From contig CALHGE010000005.1 in the NCBI GenBank assembly GCA_938029725.1, forward strand, positions 124,001-188,000: DNA of 64,000 bases, given 5' to 3'. This DNA is from an uncultured Flavobacteriaceae bacterium (GTDB lineage Bacteria > Bacteroidota > Bacteroidia > Flavobacteriales > Flavobacteriaceae). The position numbers and the translations under genes are program-made. Below the pieces are notes generated by a model. That model searched no databases, was not told where the DNA came from, and saw nothing but the letters and a program-made list of their open reading frames with translations. Below, piece after piece: positions 62,945-64,000 of this stretch; positions within the stretch are counted from its first letter, which is position 1; the number at the start of each line of letters is the position of its first letter.

Positions 62945-64000
62945 TTAGTCAATCGCTTTTACGACTGCTTTCGGAGCTTCCTTTTTACTTCCGTCGAACC
63001 CTGTCACTCCTCCGACAGTAGTGTATTTCATCACATATTTCTTATCTGGAAAAATACGTTGAAAAGCACTTTGACACATCAGCGTTGCTTCATGAAAACC
63101 ACAGAGGATTAATTTTAATTTTCCTGGGTAGGTATTCACGTCACCAATGGCATATACCCCCGGAATATTAGTCTGGTAATCTAATGTATTATCAACTTTG
63201 ATGGCATTTTTTTCGATCTCTAGCCCCCAATCTCCTATGGGTCCTAATTTAGGAGACAAACCGAATAAGGGAATGAAATTGTCGACTTCTAAGATGATTT
63301 CTTCTTCATCGCCTGTTTTTTTAATGACAACTGCTTCTAATTTATCTTTGCCCTGTAGCCCTACTATTTCTGATGGTGTGATAAGTTTGATTTTTCCGGC
63401 GTCCTTTAAATGCTGTACTTTATCAACGGAATCTAAAGCACCACGAAATTCATTTCTTCTATGCACTAAAGTGACCTCTGAAGCAACATCTGCTAGAAAG
63501 ATACTCCAGTCTAAGGCAGAATCACCACCGCCGGCAATGACTACTTTTTTATCACGATATACTTCAGGGTCTTTAATAATATAGGCAACACCCTTATCTT
63601 CAAACTTTATCAAATCTTCAAGCAAGGGTTTTCTGGGTTCGAAGCTTCCCAAACCACCTGCGATTGCTACTATTGGGGCATTGTGCTTTGTACCTTTATT
63701 GGTAGTAACGACAAAAGAGCCGTCTTCTAATTTTTCTATGGTTTGCGCCCGTTCGCCCAAAGTAAATCCTGGCTGAAAGGGTTTTATTTGTTCCATTAAA
63801 TTAGCAACTAAATCGCCTGCCAATACTTCAGGAAAGCCAGGGATATCATAAATAGGCTTTTTCGGATAAATTTCTGAACATTGACCACCAGCTTGCGGTA
63901 AAGCATCTATCAAATGGCACTTTAGTTTCAATAAGCCTGCTTCAAAAACAGCAAATAGTCCAGTAGGACCAGCACCGATTATCAGGATATCTGTTTTAAT
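62945..64000 (-). CDS. Ferredoxin-NADP reductase-like flavoprotein (5' end outside window)
   Basis: A pyridine-nucleotide-disulphide-type oxidoreductase, partial at the window edge; 351 residues are visible and only about one or two codons at the start are missing (the frame begins IKTDILIIGAGPTG, a FAD Rossmann motif). Further landmarks are QAGGQCSEIYP, the NADP-binding VIAGGGDSALDW, LVHRRNEFRG and YAIGDVNTYPGK. There is no CxxC redox pair in the middle as in thioredoxin reductases, which fits the thioredoxin-reductase-like ferredoxin-NADP reductase (YumC type). It pairs with the downstream ferredoxin. Confidence 0.9.
   Translation of the reverse strand: MKTDILIIGAGPTGLFAVFEAGLLKLKCHLIDALPQAGGQCSEIYPKKPIYDIPGFPEVLAGDLVANLMEQIKPFQPGFTLGERAQTIEKLEDGSFVVTTNKGTKHNAPIVAIAGGLGSFEPRKPLLEDLIKFEDKGVAYIIKDPEVYRDKKVVIAGGGDSALDWSIFLADVASEVTLVHRRNEFRGALDSVDKVQHLKDAGKIKLITPSEIVGLQGKDKLEAVVIKKTGDEEEIILEVDNFIPLFGLSPKLGPIGDWGLEIEKNAIKVDNTLDYQTNIPGVYAIGDVNTYPGKLKLILCGFHEATLMCQSAFQRIFPDKKYVMKYTTVGGVTGFDGSKKEAPKAVVKAID

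Overview
The window comes from a marine-type member of the Flavobacteriaceae (phylum Bacteroidota). The DNA is AT-rich. There is a SusC/SusD pair, many lipoproteins have a short signal ending in S/G-C, purine-rich Shine-Dalgarno sequences are mostly absent, and there are FG-GAP/UnbV lipoproteins and ABC-2/M1-peptidase fusions of a kind usual in this group. No rRNA, tRNA, CRISPR array, phage, transposase or insertion sequence was seen. I cannot name the species. Layout: (1) 1-11443 is a maltodextrin/alpha-glucan utilisation locus. A minus-strand run of LacI regulator, beta-phosphoglucomutase, GH65 phosphorylase, GH13 amylase lipoprotein and the start of a glycerophosphodiester phosphodiesterase diverges from plus-strand susC-susD, which ends in a clear terminator. 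(2) 11553-18088 is the most interesting part: a LacI-regulated cluster with a YeiH-type sulfite/sulfate exporter, a flavodoxin-like FMN reductase, an aldo/keto reductase, an SsuD/SmoC-like flavin monooxygenase and a sodium:solute symporter. Two long perfect palindromes with the same TGTAAACGTTTACA core lie just upstream of the exporter and between the reductase genes. The gene set matches the logic of oxygenolytic sulfoquinovose (sulfo-sugar) breakdown: import, release of sulfite by FMNH2-dependent oxidation, reduction of the resulting 6-oxo-sugar to glucose, and export of sulfite. (3) 18314-21125 holds xylulokinase and xylose isomerase.

(4) 21424-34469 carries three tandem ~1,100-residue FG-GAP/UnbV lipoproteins, a PAP2/vanadium-haloperoxidase-like lipoprotein, a SRPBCC-GyrI-like protein and a beta-propeller-like lipoprotein. 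(5) 34656-43921 carries a giant lipoprotein with metallophosphatase, kinase-like and outer-membrane barrel parts, a fusion of an HD hydrolase with a Pycsar-effector-type membrane domain, a GAF protein, an LpxH-like phosphoesterase and a coiled-coil lipoprotein. (6) 44049-48950 holds aquaporin Z with its terminator, then a likely D-amino-acid catabolic run: GntP/DsdX-type permease, RidA, D-threonine aldolase/D-serine dehydratase-type enzyme and M19 dipeptidase.

(7) 49044-64000 holds a secreted protein, an MBOAT/SGNH acyl-transfer pair, an ABC-2 permease/M1 peptidase fusion with its ATPase, a penicillin-acylase-family lipoprotein, an MsbA-like exporter, a truncated adhesin remnant, a 2Fe-2S ferredoxin and a flavoprotein reductase cut by the window end. 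Two degenerate copies of the 3' end of an acylase gene survive as gene ghosts on either side of the MBOAT/SGNH pair. They suggest that acylase paralogues once stood there and were lost.

How the parts fit: the window is a set of nutrient-scavenging modules (alpha-glucan, sulfo-sugar, xylose, D-amino acids and peptides) each with its own transport and mostly local regulation, mixed with cell-envelope genes. Functions are read from motifs and context only. No similarity search was possible.
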